64,000 bases of DNA. Source: Streptomyces sp. NBC_00572. Lineage in GTDB: Bacteria > Actinomycetota > Actinomycetes > Streptomycetales > Streptomycetaceae. Position numbers and translations under genes: made by a program. Every line of letters starts with the position of its first letter. Positions within the stretch are counted from its first letter, which is position 1. This document shows, one piece after another, positions 8,787 to 17,519 of this stretch. The notes under the pieces are model-generated. The model saw only the letters and a list, made by a program, of their open reading frames with translations. It had not been told where the DNA came from and made no database searches. The DNA lies in assembly GCF_026341815.1 (NCBI RefSeq), contig NZ_JAPENX010000002.1, forward strand, positions 186,001 through 250,000, given 5' to 3'.

Positions 8787-9259
8787 GCCACCATCGTGGC
8801 GGCCCACGTACGCTCGCATCAGGGTTTCACCGGATCGTCCACCGACATCAGTGACGTCCCTACGGGGGCGGTCTCCTCCTCAGGCGTATTTCCGGCGCCG
8901 CGCCGTCGCCTTCTCGGCACGGACCTCATCACCCTCGCTTCTCGGCACGGTCCTCGTCAGAAGCGTCTGCTGCGGTGCCGGCAAGGCGTGCACGGCCGCC
9001 TCGATGGTCGCGGGCGCCGACGACCGGCTTCTCCAGCGCGGCCGTCGGGTCGACGACTCCCCCGCCGGGCGCCGCCTCACCCTCCAGGTGCTTCGGCTCC
9101 CGTTGCGCTGATCGATTCGGCCTGATGCGGCATGATGCGGCGCGGTATCCCGCTTGCAGAAGGTGATCTCGAAGGCGGCGATGCGCCGGCCCCCGCCCTA
9201 CGCTCCCGATCACGAGATCGACCGCCGAGCGAGCATCGTCGACAACCACGGGGAGCAAC
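8787..9259. other. Intergenic stretch, no convincing gene
   Basis: Open frames on the minus strand are Arg-rich and change character every 20-40 codons, as in non-coding GC-rich DNA or a decayed gene. CGGGGAGCAACG at 9249-9260 gives a ribosome-binding site for the next gene. Confidence 0.4.
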
Positions 9260-10657
9260 GTGCCGCCTTTCGTCTACCGGATCACCAAGTACGACCCTGC
9301 CGACCGCGACGAGCACGGCAGCTACATCGGCGCTGAGGACTCGCTCAGCGACCACGGACCGGTAGAGGCTGCATACCTGCAAGCAATCGCCGCCTTCGCC
9401 GAGGACACCGGCATCGACCGCCTGGCCATTCGTGAGCCGGGGATCTCCGGCTTGGCCCACTTCGGCGTGGAACCGACGGTCGCCGGCCACGGTCTTGCCG
9501 GACACTTCCCGCCCGATCTCAGCGGGTTCCACGACGGTGCCGAGGTGTCCCTCTCCCTCGGCCTGGAGCTGGTCAGGGTCATGCTCCGCGGCAACGGCGC
9601 CCGGTGCGGTCTGGAGGTGGAGGGCAGGTTCGTCGTGGAGGTCGGTTGGGACCAGTACGTCTACGTCCGCAGCGACAAGCCCTGCGAGCGCGCCGTCTCC
9701 CACGTCCGGGCTCTCGGTCTCTTCCCGGAGCGGCTGGACGCCTCGCCCTACGACGCGGGCTTCGACGAGCCCGGCGTGCAGCGACCCGCCGACGAGGACT
9801 TCTGGGCCCGTCTGCGCTGGTCCATCGCCATGCGGCACGCAGCGATTCTGGAGGAGGGGTACCTCCACAATGCCTCCCGCTGGCATCGCCTCACCGAAGA
9901 CACACTCGATGCGGTGCGCGCCCGGCTCACCCCTCGTGCCCAGCTGACCGTCTGGCCTGACCTGTCCACCGATGTCGACGCGGTCCTCGCCTCGCTCCCC
10001 GACGAAGGTCCGGTGGAGTTCGTATGGGAGGACGAGAACGGGGTCGTCTCCAGCACGATGGCCGACGAGTCCGAGTACAGGGACCTCGCCGCCCGGGTCG
10101 CAGGCGCCCGCGCCGCCATGGCCCTGTCCTTGGTTCTCGACGAACGCCACCCGCTGTTCACCGCGGTCCTGCCCGACAGCGACGGCGTCCTGCGCGCGCG
10201 ATGGAGGACCGAGCCGACGCCGAGCGACCGGAACTGGGCCTTCCTCAAGACCCTTCGCCGTGGGCGGATCTGCACCGGCACGGTCACGGAGATCGCCGGC
10301 TTCGGTGTGACGTTCGTGGACATCGGCGGCTTCATCGCGATGATCAACATTCCCGAGCTGTCCTGGCGGCCTTTCGATCACCCCTCCGACGTGGTCGCCG
10401 TCGGCCAGGAGATCTCGGCCGAGATCCTCGACGTCGACCTGGTGCGCGAGCGTGTACCGCTGTCCCTGAAGGCATTGCAAGAGGACCCGATGCCGCAGTT
10501 CATCGAGCAGGTCGGCCACATCACGAAGGTCCCGGCGCCGCGAGTACCGATCCACCGTGGACAGGGACGGCCGCGCGCCTTCGGCACGCGAGGGGGACTC
10601 GCCCCACCACCCCTCGCGTGCCGACCGCGTGTCCGGATGAGGCGGTCTCGCTCGTGA
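9260..10657 (+). CDS. S1-domain RNA-binding protein, C-terminally truncated
   Basis: 465 aa. The first 165 residues (MPPFVYRITKYDPADRDEHG onward) match a conserved Streptomyces protein of unknown role. An S1 OB-fold follows at about 333-410 (GRICTGTVTEIAGFGVTFVDIGGFIAMINIPELSW, then VGQEISAEILDVDLVRERVPLSLKALQEDP). Right after this a second S1 repeat would be expected, but after FIEQVGHITKV the sequence becomes Arg/Pro-rich. It also contains a terminator-like hairpin, so the last 35 residues are probably not original. RNA binding is inferred from the S1 fold only. Confidence 0.75.
   Translation: MPPFVYRITKYDPADRDEHGSYIGAEDSLSDHGPVEAAYLQAIAAFAEDTGIDRLAIREPGISGLAHFGVEPTVAGHGLAGHFPPDLSGFHDGAEVSLSLGLELVRVMLRGNGARCGLEVEGRFVVEVGWDQYVYVRSDKPCERAVSHVRALGLFPERLDASPYDAGFDEPGVQRPADEDFWARLRWSIAMRHAAILEEGYLHNASRWHRLTEDTLDAVRARLTPRAQLTVWPDLSTDVDAVLASLPDEGPVEFVWEDENGVVSSTMADESEYRDLAARVAGARAAMALSLVLDERHPLFTAVLPDSDGVLRARWRTEPTPSDRNWAFLKTLRRGRICTGTVTEIAGFGVTFVDIGGFIAMINIPELSWRPFDHPSDVVAVGQEISAEILDVDLVRERVPLSLKALQEDPMPQFIEQVGHITKVPAPRVPIHRGQGRPRAFGTRGGLAPPPLACRPRVRMRRSRS
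10583..10622 (+). terminator. Hairpin inside the 3' end of the S1 gene
   Basis: GGCACGCGAGGGG and CCCCTCGCGTGCC pair perfectly over 13 bp with a 14-nt loop. The position inside the apparent coding end suggests the original gene stopped earlier and this hairpin is its terminator. Confidence 0.6.
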
Positions 10658-11454
10658 CGGCGACCGCTCCCGACGCCCTGGCCGTCGCGCTCGGCAGTTC
10701 GCACGCATGCCGACCCGCGGCGCCGTCCTCGACTTCGACCTCATCACCCGCCTCCGGACCGCTGTCGCTGTCCCCTGTTCCTGCACGGCTCCTGCGCAGT
10801 CGTGGCCTCGGTCAGCTGATGAACGCTCAGGAAAGCGGCGTGCGAAGCAGGTTGTTGCTGCGGCACGTCGCAGGAGCGGGCCAGGGTTGTCCGGTAGGCG
10901 GCCTGCGAGGCGGTGCGGCGGATGCTCCCGGACCCCGGAGGAATGCCTTCATATTCCTCTCGCTCTCGACCGCCTAGGAGATGAGCCGGCGTCGCCGGAC
11001 CGCCGGAGGGGAGGCGAGGGACGCATATCAGACATTAACGATGTCTTCACTTCCGCCCACCGCGCATATCCACGGATCAGGCGGTGCGAATGCTCTGCGA
11101 TATCGCGCGTGCATGCATTCTTGATTCCGCCCACCAATTGCCCACCAATTGCCCACCAGAAACTATCAATCGAAATCTTTGATGTCTAGACCAATGAGAT
11201 AATTCAAGGCCCCTTCGTAACGCGATACAGCCCTAGACGTACACATTGCCGCAGGTCAGAGGCAATCCGGAGCTTTCAACTCCGGTTTGTTCAACTGTCG
11301 GCACTTGCCCATCTTGTCTCACTCTCTGAGCATCGATCAAATTCCTGTTGCACCCATACGGGCCTCGTGTAATCTTCCGATCATGCAGATCAAGGAATGC
11401 TGACTCTTTCCGCCTCCAATATCACTGCAGGTCAGAAAATAGAGGAGAAGACCC
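10658..11454. promoter_or_regulatory. Long leader region of the biosynthetic cluster regulator
   Basis: About 800 bases with no convincing gene. The second half (from about 11,030) is clearly more AT-rich than the surroundings. It contains three 11-bp-spaced copies of GCCCACCA (11129-11158), a small hairpin (CCGGAG/CTCCGG near 11270-11286), and GTTCAACTG at 11289-11297. The last is one base from the StrR half-site GTTCGACTG. A GAGGAGAAG ribosome-binding site precedes the 11455 start. The arrangement suggests an elaborate, possibly autoregulated promoter. Confidence 0.5.
11129..11158. repeat. Three short tandem repeats (11-bp period)
   Basis: GCCCACCA occurs at 11129, 11140 and 11151, the copies joined by ATT. 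One helical turn between copies is the spacing expected for a multimeric DNA-binding protein. It lies 297 bp upstream of the StrR-like regulator gene. Confidence 0.7.
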
Positions 11455-13287
11455 ATGGGTGGCCGCTTCGACATGGGAGCACCAGGCCTCGCAAACGACA
11501 TGAGGGGAATAGCGGTCGAATCCGTTCCCATCGCGTCCCTGATCACCAGAGAATCTCCGAGAATTCAGGCGGAATTACCTGAGCACGTCCGGTTGCTCGC
11601 GGAATCGGACAAGCCCTTTCCGCCGATCGTGGTGCACCGCCCCACCCTGCAGGTGGTCGACGGAATGCACCGGGTCCGTGCCTCGCTGCTCCGCGGCGCG
11701 GAGCGCATCGACGCACGGTTCGTCGACGGCGACGAGCGGGACCTCTTCCTGCTGGCCGTGCGTCTCAACATCACCCACGGCCTCCCCCTCTCGCGCGCCG
11801 ACCGCCGGGCGGCGGCCACCCGGATCCTGCGGTCCCATCCCCAGTGGTCCGACCGGGCCATCGCCGAGGCGACCGGCCTCGCCGCCAAGTCGATCAGTGC
11901 CATCCGCCGGGACAGCGTCGCCGCCGACACCACGCTGAACGTGCGGATCGGGCGAGACGGCAAGCGCCGCCCCCTGAGCAGTATCGAAGGACGCAAGTCC
12001 GCCAGTGAGCTCATCAAAGCCCGGCCCGGCACCCCGTTGCGCCAGATCGCCAAGGAAGCGGGCATCTCTCTGGGCACCGCCGCGGACGTACGGTCCCGGG
12101 TGCTGCGCGGCGAGGACCCGGTGCCGCAGGGCAGGACGCGTGTGTCGCGGGCGTCGGCCGTCCGTCGGCCCGTCACGACCGTCACCGCCGTCACCACGGA
12201 GCTGCCGGCCTCACCCGCGGCGACCCGGTCCGTCGAATCTCCAGCCCAGCGCGACGTGGCGACCATGATGCGGATCCTGCTCTCCGACCCGTCCCTGCGC
12301 TTCAACGAGGGCGGCCGCAGCCTGCTGCGGTGGCTGTCCGGACACGTGCTCGAGTCCCGGGAGGCCCAGACCGTCGCCGACGAGGCGCCGAGCCACTGTG
12401 TCGGCACCATCGCCGACCTGAAGAGGGATATTTCCATGCGCGTGGGATTCGTCGGTGCCGGATTGATGGGGGCACCCATGGTGGAACGTCTGATCGCGGC
12501 GGGGCACGACGTCGTGGTCTCGTCCCGCGTTCCTGCGGCGCTGCCGGCGGAATGGCACACGGTGAGCGGTCCCGCGGCCGCGGCCGACGGCGCCGACGTC
12601 ATCTGCACCGTGCTGCCCGACTCCGAGGAGGTCCGCGCGGTCGTCGTGGAGATACTCACGGCCGCGAAGCCCGGTGCGGTCGTCGTGGAGATGTCGACCC
12701 ACTCCCCGCGGGTCGCGCGCGAGCTGGCAGCCCTGGCCGGGGCGCTGGGCGTGGACTATCTGGACTGTCCCGCCGGCGGGGGGATCGCGGCCGTGCGCGC
12801 CGGGGCGCTGGCGTTCTGGGTGGGCGGAGCCGACGCGGCCGTGGAGCGAGCGCGGCCGGTCCTCACCGCGATCGGCGACCCGGACCGGCTGCGCCACTGC
12901 GGGCCCGTCGGGTCGGGTCTCGTGGTGAAGCTGCTCAACAACTACCTGGTGGCCGTCAACGCTGCCGCCTCCGGAGAAGCACTCGCCCTGGCGCGCGAGG
13001 CCGGTGTCGACGTCCGTACCGCGATCGAGGCCGTCACCTCGGGCGGCGGTGGGGCCAACGCCCAGCTCGCCAACCTGTATCCGAACCGCGTCCTGGCCGG
13101 GGACTTCGAGGCCGGCTTCAAACTCGGCTACATGGTGAAGGACTTGCGCCACGCCTTCGACCTGGCGGCGGAGCTGGGCGTCGACTCCCCGCTCGGCCGG
13201 GCCGCCGGGGCCCGCATGGACGAAGCCGCCGACCGCTACGGAACCGAGGTCGACTTCGGCTCCGTGTCCCGCCTCAGCGGCTGGTAG
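11455..13287 (+). CDS. StrR/ParB-like regulator fused to 3-hydroxyisobutyrate dehydrogenase-type reductase
   Basis: 610 aa without an internal stop. Residues 17-150 are a ParB-type domain of the StrR/NovG class: VVDGMHRVRASLLRGAERIDA, then a helix-turn-helix DRAIAEATGLAAKSISAIRR. A second HTH-like segment lies near 190-215 (LRQIAKEAGISLGTAADVRS). Such proteins activate antibiotic clusters. From Met328 (12436) a complete 283-aa beta-hydroxyacid dehydrogenase begins: GFVGAGLMGAPM binds NAD(P), DCPAGGG is the substrate loop, and VVKLLNNY carries the catalytic Lys. Met328 has its own weak ribosome site (AGAGGG at 12423), so the reductase could also be made alone. Each half has the normal length of its family, which points to a lost stop codon or a true fusion. 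Confidence 0.85.
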   Translation: MGGRFDMGAPGLANDMRGIAVESVPIASLITRESPRIQAELPEHVRLLAESDKPFPPIVVHRPTLQVVDGMHRVRASLLRGAERIDARFVDGDERDLFLLAVRLNITHGLPLSRADRRAAATRILRSHPQWSDRAIAEATGLAAKSISAIRRDSVAADTTLNVRIGRDGKRRPLSSIEGRKSASELIKARPGTPLRQIAKEAGISLGTAADVRSRVLRGEDPVPQGRTRVSRASAVRRPVTTVTAVTTELPASPAATRSVESPAQRDVATMMRILLSDPSLRFNEGGRSLLRWLSGHVLESREAQTVADEAPSHCVGTIADLKRDISMRVGFVGAGLMGAPMVERLIAAGHDVVVSSRVPAALPAEWHTVSGPAAAADGADVICTVLPDSEEVRAVVVEILTAAKPGAVVVEMSTHSPRVARELAALAGALGVDYLDCPAGGGIAAVRAGALAFWVGGADAAVERARPVLTAIGDPDRLRHCGPVGSGLVVKLLNNYLVAVNAAASGEALALAREAGVDVRTAIEAVTSGGGGANAQLANLYPNRVLAGDFEAGFKLGYMVKDLRHAFDLAAELGVDSPLGRAAGARMDEAADRYGTEVDFGSVSRLSGW

Positions 13288-13329
13288 CGAGCGACGGACG
13301 GCCGTCGGCTGCGGTGGCGCCCAGCAGGC

Positions 13330-13346
13330 CGCGGCCCCCGGCCGCG
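13330..13346. terminator. Short GC hairpin after the fusion gene
   Basis: CGCGGCC-ccc-GGCCGCG, a perfect 7-bp stem with a 3-nt loop 43 bp after the stop of the fusion gene. Confidence 0.5.
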
Positions 13347-13467
13347 ACGAGGGTGCGGACGGGGGCCGGCGGAGAGCACGAGACGGCCGAAAGCGGTGGC
13401 GGCCGATATCGACGAGCACGCCGCAGCCAGGCCGTGCCCGGAGTGGCGCCGTCTGCCCGCAGGGCAG

Positions 13468-13575
13468 GGCCCGCGGCGTCTGGTGCGTGCCGGCAGGGTG
13501 CCGGGATGCCCTCGTAGCAGGGCTACTCGGGCATCCCGGCAACGCGGCGATCGCGCGTACCAGACGCCGCGGGCC
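13468..13575. terminator. Large three-tier hairpin between convergent operons
   Basis: The outer arms GGCCCGCGGCGTCTGGT (13468-) and ACCAGACGCCGCGGGCC (-13575) pair over 17 bp. A middle 12-bp stem (GCCGGGATGCCC at 13500 with GGGCATCCCGGC at 13529) and an inner GTAGC/GCTAC stem lie within. It sits where the rightward fusion gene and the leftward operon meet, so a bidirectional terminator is the simplest role. Its size and internal loops also allow a structured RNA. Confidence 0.75.
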
Positions 13576-13705
13576 AGGCGGGATTCTTCGGACACGGCCC
13601 AGCGCGACGTCGGGCGCGCACCGGCCGTAGCGGCGCCGGGTGCATGCCTCCTGCTGGTGGCGGTTGTTGTCGACGGCGGGCGCGCGGCTGCCGGCGCGCG
13701 GTGCG

Positions 13706-14356
13706 TCACCCTGCGGAGTGGGACCCGTTCGAGCGGGCGCGGGAGCGTTCCACCTTCTCCTCCAGCAGCTTGCGGCACTCCGGCCACTCCTCGGCCGTGA
13801 TCGAGAACATCGCCGAGTCGCGCAGCCTGCCGTCCTCGCCCGGTGCCCAGGACTTCGACCAGTTCCGCAGCACGCCCTCGAACCGCGCGCCCGTGCTCGC
13901 GATGGCGGCCCGGGACCGCTCGTTGCGGGCGTCCGTCTTGAGGTCGACCCGCGACACCCGCCACTCCTCGAAGGCGTGCCGGAACAGCAGGTACTTCGTC
14001 TCGGTGTTCACGCCGGTGCCCTGGGCGGACCCGGCGAGCCAGGTGAAGCCGACCTCGATGGCGAACAGCCGGTCCTCGCCCGGCCACGGGCGCGGATCCC
14101 AGAAGGCCGTGGCACCCACCGCCCGCCCCGTACGGAGGGAGATCTGCGCGTACGGCGCCAGTCGGCCCGCCGCCGCGCGCCCGAGCTGCTCGTCGATGTA
14201 GCGGCCGGTCTCGGCGGCCGTGGGCACCCAGGTGAACCCGTAGGAGCTCCGGTCCTCCTCGGCGGCGGCGGCCAGGTCCTCGGCATGACGGTGCGTCAAC
14301 GGCTCCAGCCTGACCAGCGAGCCTTCGAGGACCGGCGCCTCACCCGTGAAAACCAT
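13706..14356 (-). CDS. GNAT N-acetyltransferase
   Basis: 216 aa, RimJ/RimL-like GNAT fold. It begins LEGSLVRLEPLTHRHAEDLA and has the acetyl-CoA loop region GTGVNTETKYLLFRHAFE, followed by RVDLKTDARNERSRAAIASTGARFEGVLR. It would acetylate an amine on a small molecule or protein N-terminus. It is the last gene of the leftward operon, starting 3 bp after the VOC stop. A truncated relative of its N-terminus lies at 31301-31420. A role in tailoring or self-resistance is inferred from position. Confidence 0.88.
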   Translation of the reverse strand: MVFTGEAPVLEGSLVRLEPLTHRHAEDLAAAAEEDRSSYGFTWVPTAAETGRYIDEQLGRAAAGRLAPYAQISLRTGRAVGATAFWDPRPWPGEDRLFAIEVGFTWLAGSAQGTGVNTETKYLLFRHAFEEWRVSRVDLKTDARNERSRAAIASTGARFEGVLRNWSKSWAPGEDGRLRDSAMFSITAEEWPECRKLLEEKVERSRARSNGSHSAG

Positions 14357-14359
14357 CGT

Positions 14360-15169
14360 TCATCCCATCCTTCTCATTCGGTTCCTCGCGACGGAGAGCA
14401 GTTCGACGGGTGCCCCGCCCGGCGTCCGGATCAGGGCCATGGCCAGACGCCGACCGCCGACGTCCGTCACGATCGGCGCGGCGAGCAGAGTCGCGCCCGC
14501 GGCCAGCGCGCGGTCGCAGTCCGCCTCGACAGAGGTGCTGAACACCCCCATGGACGGAAATCCGATGTCGTTCATGGCGTGGCCGGGTCCGTCCTCGCTC
14601 CGGGCAATCACGAACGCGCACTCCCCCTGCGGCCGCGGCGACGGGATCGTTCCGCACGCCACGTCCGAACCGCGCTCCTGCCAGGAGGCGTCGGCGAACT
14701 CCGCCCAGAACACGGTCTCTTGGATCACGTCGGGCACCGTGCAGAGTATCCCAGCGAGCCCGCCCCCCGTGGATGCGGCGTCGTACCACGCGAGGCCGCC
14801 GACCGCGGGCAGTCGGCGGCGCACCGGATCGGCCATCGGGCCGGCCCGCCGGAGCGCGTCCCGCACCCCCGGCTCCCCCGCCTCCTGTTCCGGGGCCGCG
14901 TCCCCGTCCGGCGGAGGGCTGCGGAACAGTGCCCCGTACGCGCTCGGCCGGCCGGACGTCCGCCGGTGCTGTACGACTTCCAGCCGGAGGCCTCCCGGGC
15001 CGGCGAGCAGGGCGAGCGGCAGCAGGGTGTCCCCGTCGTCGATGCCCTCGAAGCCGGCTTCCAGCGCCACCTCGTCGCGGAAGACGGGCGCGAAGCCCCA
15101 CGGCTCCGCCAGGGCCGTCCCGTGGTCCAGGCCGGCTTCCATGGTCAGGTGCGTCACTCCGGCGATCAC
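14360..15169 (-). CDS. VOC-superfamily (glyoxalase/dioxygenase-like) protein
   Basis: 269 aa from a GTG at 15169 that overlaps the stop of the ligase gene (GTGA). Two betaalphabetabetabeta modules are visible. The first starts VIAGVTHLTMEAG and includes GGLRLEVVQHRR. The second runs through ECAFVIARSEDGPG to GGAPVELLSVARN. VOC proteins bind a divalent metal and act as dioxygenases, isomerases or antibiotic-binding proteins. Here it could tailor the product or sequester it. An upstream ATG would add 49 low-complexity residues read through the ligase gene, so it is rejected. Confidence 0.75.
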   Translation of the reverse strand: MIAGVTHLTMEAGLDHGTALAEPWGFAPVFRDEVALEAGFEGIDDGDTLLPLALLAGPGGLRLEVVQHRRTSGRPSAYGALFRSPPPDGDAAPEQEAGEPGVRDALRRAGPMADPVRRRLPAVGGLAWYDAASTGGGLAGILCTVPDVIQETVFWAEFADASWQERGSDVACGTIPSPRPQGECAFVIARSEDGPGHAMNDIGFPSMGVFSTSVEADCDRALAAGATLLAAPIVTDVGGRRLAMALIRTPGGAPVELLSVARNRMRRMG

Positions 15170-16686
15170 CGCGCGCCCGCCCCGTGGTCCTGCCACGAAC
15201 CGGCCAGGCTGCGCGGCACCCCGGGCAGCGCGTCCCAGCGGGCGACCACCGAGGGGCGCTCCAACTTGTCCTGCCCGCCCCTGGGCAGGGGTTCGTCGGT
15301 CAGGACCACGCGGCACGGCGCCCGCTGGGCGCCGAGGGCCTCCCGGAGATGGGCCAGGATGTCCTCGGCCGTCACGTCGCCGCCGTCCACGAGCCGTACG
15401 AGACAGCCGATGTCCTCGGTGCTGTCGGCCAGCCGCAGGGCCAGCGCCGCCGCCTCCAGGATCTGCGGGTGCGCCGACGCCACCTCCTCCACCTCGTTGA
15501 GGTAGATGGCGTAACTCCCCTTCATCACGGCGTCCTTGCTGCGCCCGACGAGGTGGTAGTTGCCCTCCTCGTCGCGGCGGCCGATGTCGCCGGTGCGGAG
15601 CCAGCCGTCGACGAGCGACTGCGCGGTGGCGGATTCGTTCCGGTAGTAGCCGGTGAACACCTGGGCTCCGGAGAGCTCGATCTCGCCGACGCCCTCACCC
15701 TCGACGATCGCGCCGGAGGCCTCCCGCAGCCGTGCCGTCACCCGCTCGGGGACGCCGACGCTGTTGGTCGCCAGGCCGTCCGGGCCGAGGTGGCCGAAGA
15801 AGGCCGCCGACGAGGTCTCGGAGAGCCCGTACGCGTTGTACAGCGGCGTCCCGAACCGGCGCTGGAACCGCTCCTGCGTCCGGGGCGAGAGCGGAGCACT
15901 GCCCGTGAGGCACAGCGGTGCCTCGACGCTCGTGTCCCGGTCGGCCGCGAACCGGTTGACCAGCTCGATCAACTGCGGCACGAGGAAGGTCTGGTCGATT
16001 CCGTGGTCCTCGATCCGCGCCCAGTAGTCCCGCGCGGTCGCCACCGTCAGCTCCGGCAGGACGACGACGGTCGCCCCGAGGACCGCGCCCCAGGTGTGGT
16101 GCAGGTTGATCACTCCGGAGCCGGACATGCGCATCGAACGGGCGATCCGCCGGACGGGTCGGCCGCGCAGCCGCCTCGACGCGGAGGCGTTGCCGAGCGT
16201 CCCCTCGTACAGGCGCTCGTGGGTGAAGACGATGGCCTTGGGGTCCCCGGTGCTGCCCGACGTGTAGCCGATGAACATGGCGTCGGCCGGCGCGTCGGAC
16301 GGGTCGGAGGCGAGGGGTGCGACGGACGGCGGGGCGCCGGTCCCGTCGGCGTCCAAGGTCACGCCGAACGCCGGCGTGCTGTGCGCCAGGACCGACGACG
16401 TCATCCGCCCGCCCCACTTGGCGTCCAGGAGGACGGGCGGGCAGTCGAGCTGCCAGAGCGCGAGCAGGGTCGGCACCAGGTCGGGATGGTCCTCCAGGAC
16501 CAGGGACGACACCCGGTGCGGTGTGATGCCCTGGTCGATCAGCGCCTCCCGGATCTCCCCGGCCCGGATGCACAGGTCGGCCCAGGTCTGGACGGTGCCG
16601 GTGTGGGGCTCGCGCGCGTGGACGACGGCCGGGTCGTCCGGTCGCGCCGAAGCGAGTTCCTCATGGCACCTGAGCAGCTCCCTCAC
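15166..16686 (-). CDS. Acyl-AMP ligase (ANL superfamily adenylating enzyme)
   Basis: 506 aa from GTG 16686 (GTGA overlap with the upstream GNAT; an ATG 18 bp earlier is the alternative). Adenylation motifs in order are YTSGSTGDPKAIVF (P-loop), TGSAPLSP, YGLSETS, GWLRTGDIG and VGRSKDAVMKG, with the C-terminal catalytic Lys in PRGGQDKLERP. It would activate a carboxylic acid with ATP and pass it to a thiol. The free-standing ACP encoded two genes upstream is the obvious acceptor. It has no condensation or reductase domain, and the acid it uses cannot be read from sequence. Confidence 0.92.
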   Translation of the reverse strand: MRELLRCHEELASARPDDPAVVHAREPHTGTVQTWADLCIRAGEIREALIDQGITPHRVSSLVLEDHPDLVPTLLALWQLDCPPVLLDAKWGGRMTSSVLAHSTPAFGVTLDADGTGAPPSVAPLASDPSDAPADAMFIGYTSGSTGDPKAIVFTHERLYEGTLGNASASRRLRGRPVRRIARSMRMSGSGVINLHHTWGAVLGATVVVLPELTVATARDYWARIEDHGIDQTFLVPQLIELVNRFAADRDTSVEAPLCLTGSAPLSPRTQERFQRRFGTPLYNAYGLSETSSAAFFGHLGPDGLATNSVGVPERVTARLREASGAIVEGEGVGEIELSGAQVFTGYYRNESATAQSLVDGWLRTGDIGRRDEEGNYHLVGRSKDAVMKGSYAIYLNEVEEVASAHPQILEAAALALRLADSTEDIGCLVRLVDGGDVTAEDILAHLREALGAQRAPCRVVLTDEPLPRGGQDKLERPSVVARWDALPGVPRSLAGSWQDHGAGAR

Positions 16687-17120
16687 GCCCCGGCGGCCTT
16701 CCACTCCAGGTGGTGCAGGCTGAGTTCGAAGCCGTTCCGGAGGTACGTGCGGTGGGCACGCCTGCGGTGGTAGCCGGTGTCCAGGTGGACGGCGCCGCAG
16801 TCCAGCCTGCGCGCCTCGTCCTGGACGAAACGGAGGACCGCGCTGCCCAGTCCCGCCCCGTGGTGCTCGGTCAGTGCGCCGAGGTCGTCCAGGTAGATGG
16901 CACGGCCCCAGGCCATCGAGTGGACGATCCGGAAGCCGGCGGCTGCCCGGACCTCACCGTCCTGCTCCAGGAAGGCGATCCGGTACGCCTCGCCCTGCTG
17001 GACCTTCCAGCGCTCGACGAACTCGTCCTCCGAGGTGATGTGGGGGCGCAGTTCGCGGAACACCGGCCAGCACCGGCGTACGTCCTCTTCGTTCCGGGCG
17101 GTGTGGATCTCGTGGGTCAT
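16683..17120 (-). CDS. GNAT N-acetyltransferase, small
   Basis: 145 aa single GNAT domain: RRCWPVFRELRPHITSEDEF, AAAGFRIVHSMAWGRAIYLDDL, then the acetyl-CoA-binding EHHGAGLGSAVLRFVQDEA and a closing YLRNGFELSLHHLEWKA. Its stop overlaps the ligase start, indicating translational coupling. As the second acetyltransferase in one operon it may act on the biosynthetic intermediate or provide resistance. Confidence 0.88.
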   Translation of the reverse strand: MTHEIHTARNEEDVRRCWPVFRELRPHITSEDEFVERWKVQQGEAYRIAFLEQDGEVRAAAGFRIVHSMAWGRAIYLDDLGALTEHHGAGLGSAVLRFVQDEARRLDCGAVHLDTGYHRRRAHRTYLRNGFELSLHHLEWKAAGA

Positions 17121-17147
17121 CGGCTCTCCTGACGTCGTGGCATCGGT

Positions 17148-17447
17148 TCACGGGTGGTGCGGGACGGCCGTCGGGGTGCCGGGGCCGTCGCCTGCGGTGC
17201 TCACGCTCCGGGCGAAGACGAAGCCGTGGGCCTTGCGCAGGGTGGAGAGCTCTTCGATCCTCAGGGTCACGATCTCGATCTCCTCGCCGCGCTGCTCCTC
17301 CAGGAAGTCGAGGAACGCCAGGGTCCCCAGGGAGTCGAGGACTTCGGCGGCGAAGAGGTCCGTGTCCGCGTGCACGTCCGCCGTCTCGGCGCCGATCTCC
17401 TTCAGGAAAGTGATCGCGCTCGCCACGAATTCGTCTTCGGTCGGCAC
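17148..17447 (-). CDS. Acyl carrier protein
   Basis: 99 aa, acidic four-helix carrier domain. The phosphopantetheine site is Ser39 in FAAEVLDSLGTLAFLDFLEE. The first 80 residues are the normal ACP length, and a 20-residue Gly/Pro/His tail follows. It sits between the hydrolase and GNAT genes with short gaps (72 and 27 bp). It presumably receives the acyl group from the 15166 ligase and presents it to the diiron oxidase or KAS III-like enzyme of the divergent operon. Confidence 0.9.
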   Translation of the reverse strand: MPTEDEFVASAITFLKEIGAETADVHADTDLFAAEVLDSLGTLAFLDFLEEQRGEEIEIVTLRIEELSTLRKAHGFVFARSVSTAGDGPGTPTAVPHHP

Positions 17448-17519
17448 GGGGCCCCTCTTTCGATGGTGTCGTTTTCGATGCGGTGCGGTTCGGTGCGGCC
17501 GGCCGGGGGCCTGCCGCGG

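Noticed and set aside
9077..10786. Long minus-strand frame across the S1-protein gene
   Set aside because: Shadow of the plus-strand gene, which has a recognisable S1 domain and a ribosome site.
11280..11310. Complete StrR palindrome upstream of the regulator
   Set aside because: Only one half-site (GTTCAACTG) is present; the partner at N11 does not match.
12211..13542. 443-codon minus-strand frame over the reductase half of the fusion
   Set aside because: Antisense shadow; the plus strand has intact catalytic and nucleotide-binding motifs.
13640..15505. Plus-strand frame across GNAT, VOC and ligase
   Set aside because: Antisense to three coupled genes with clear motifs.
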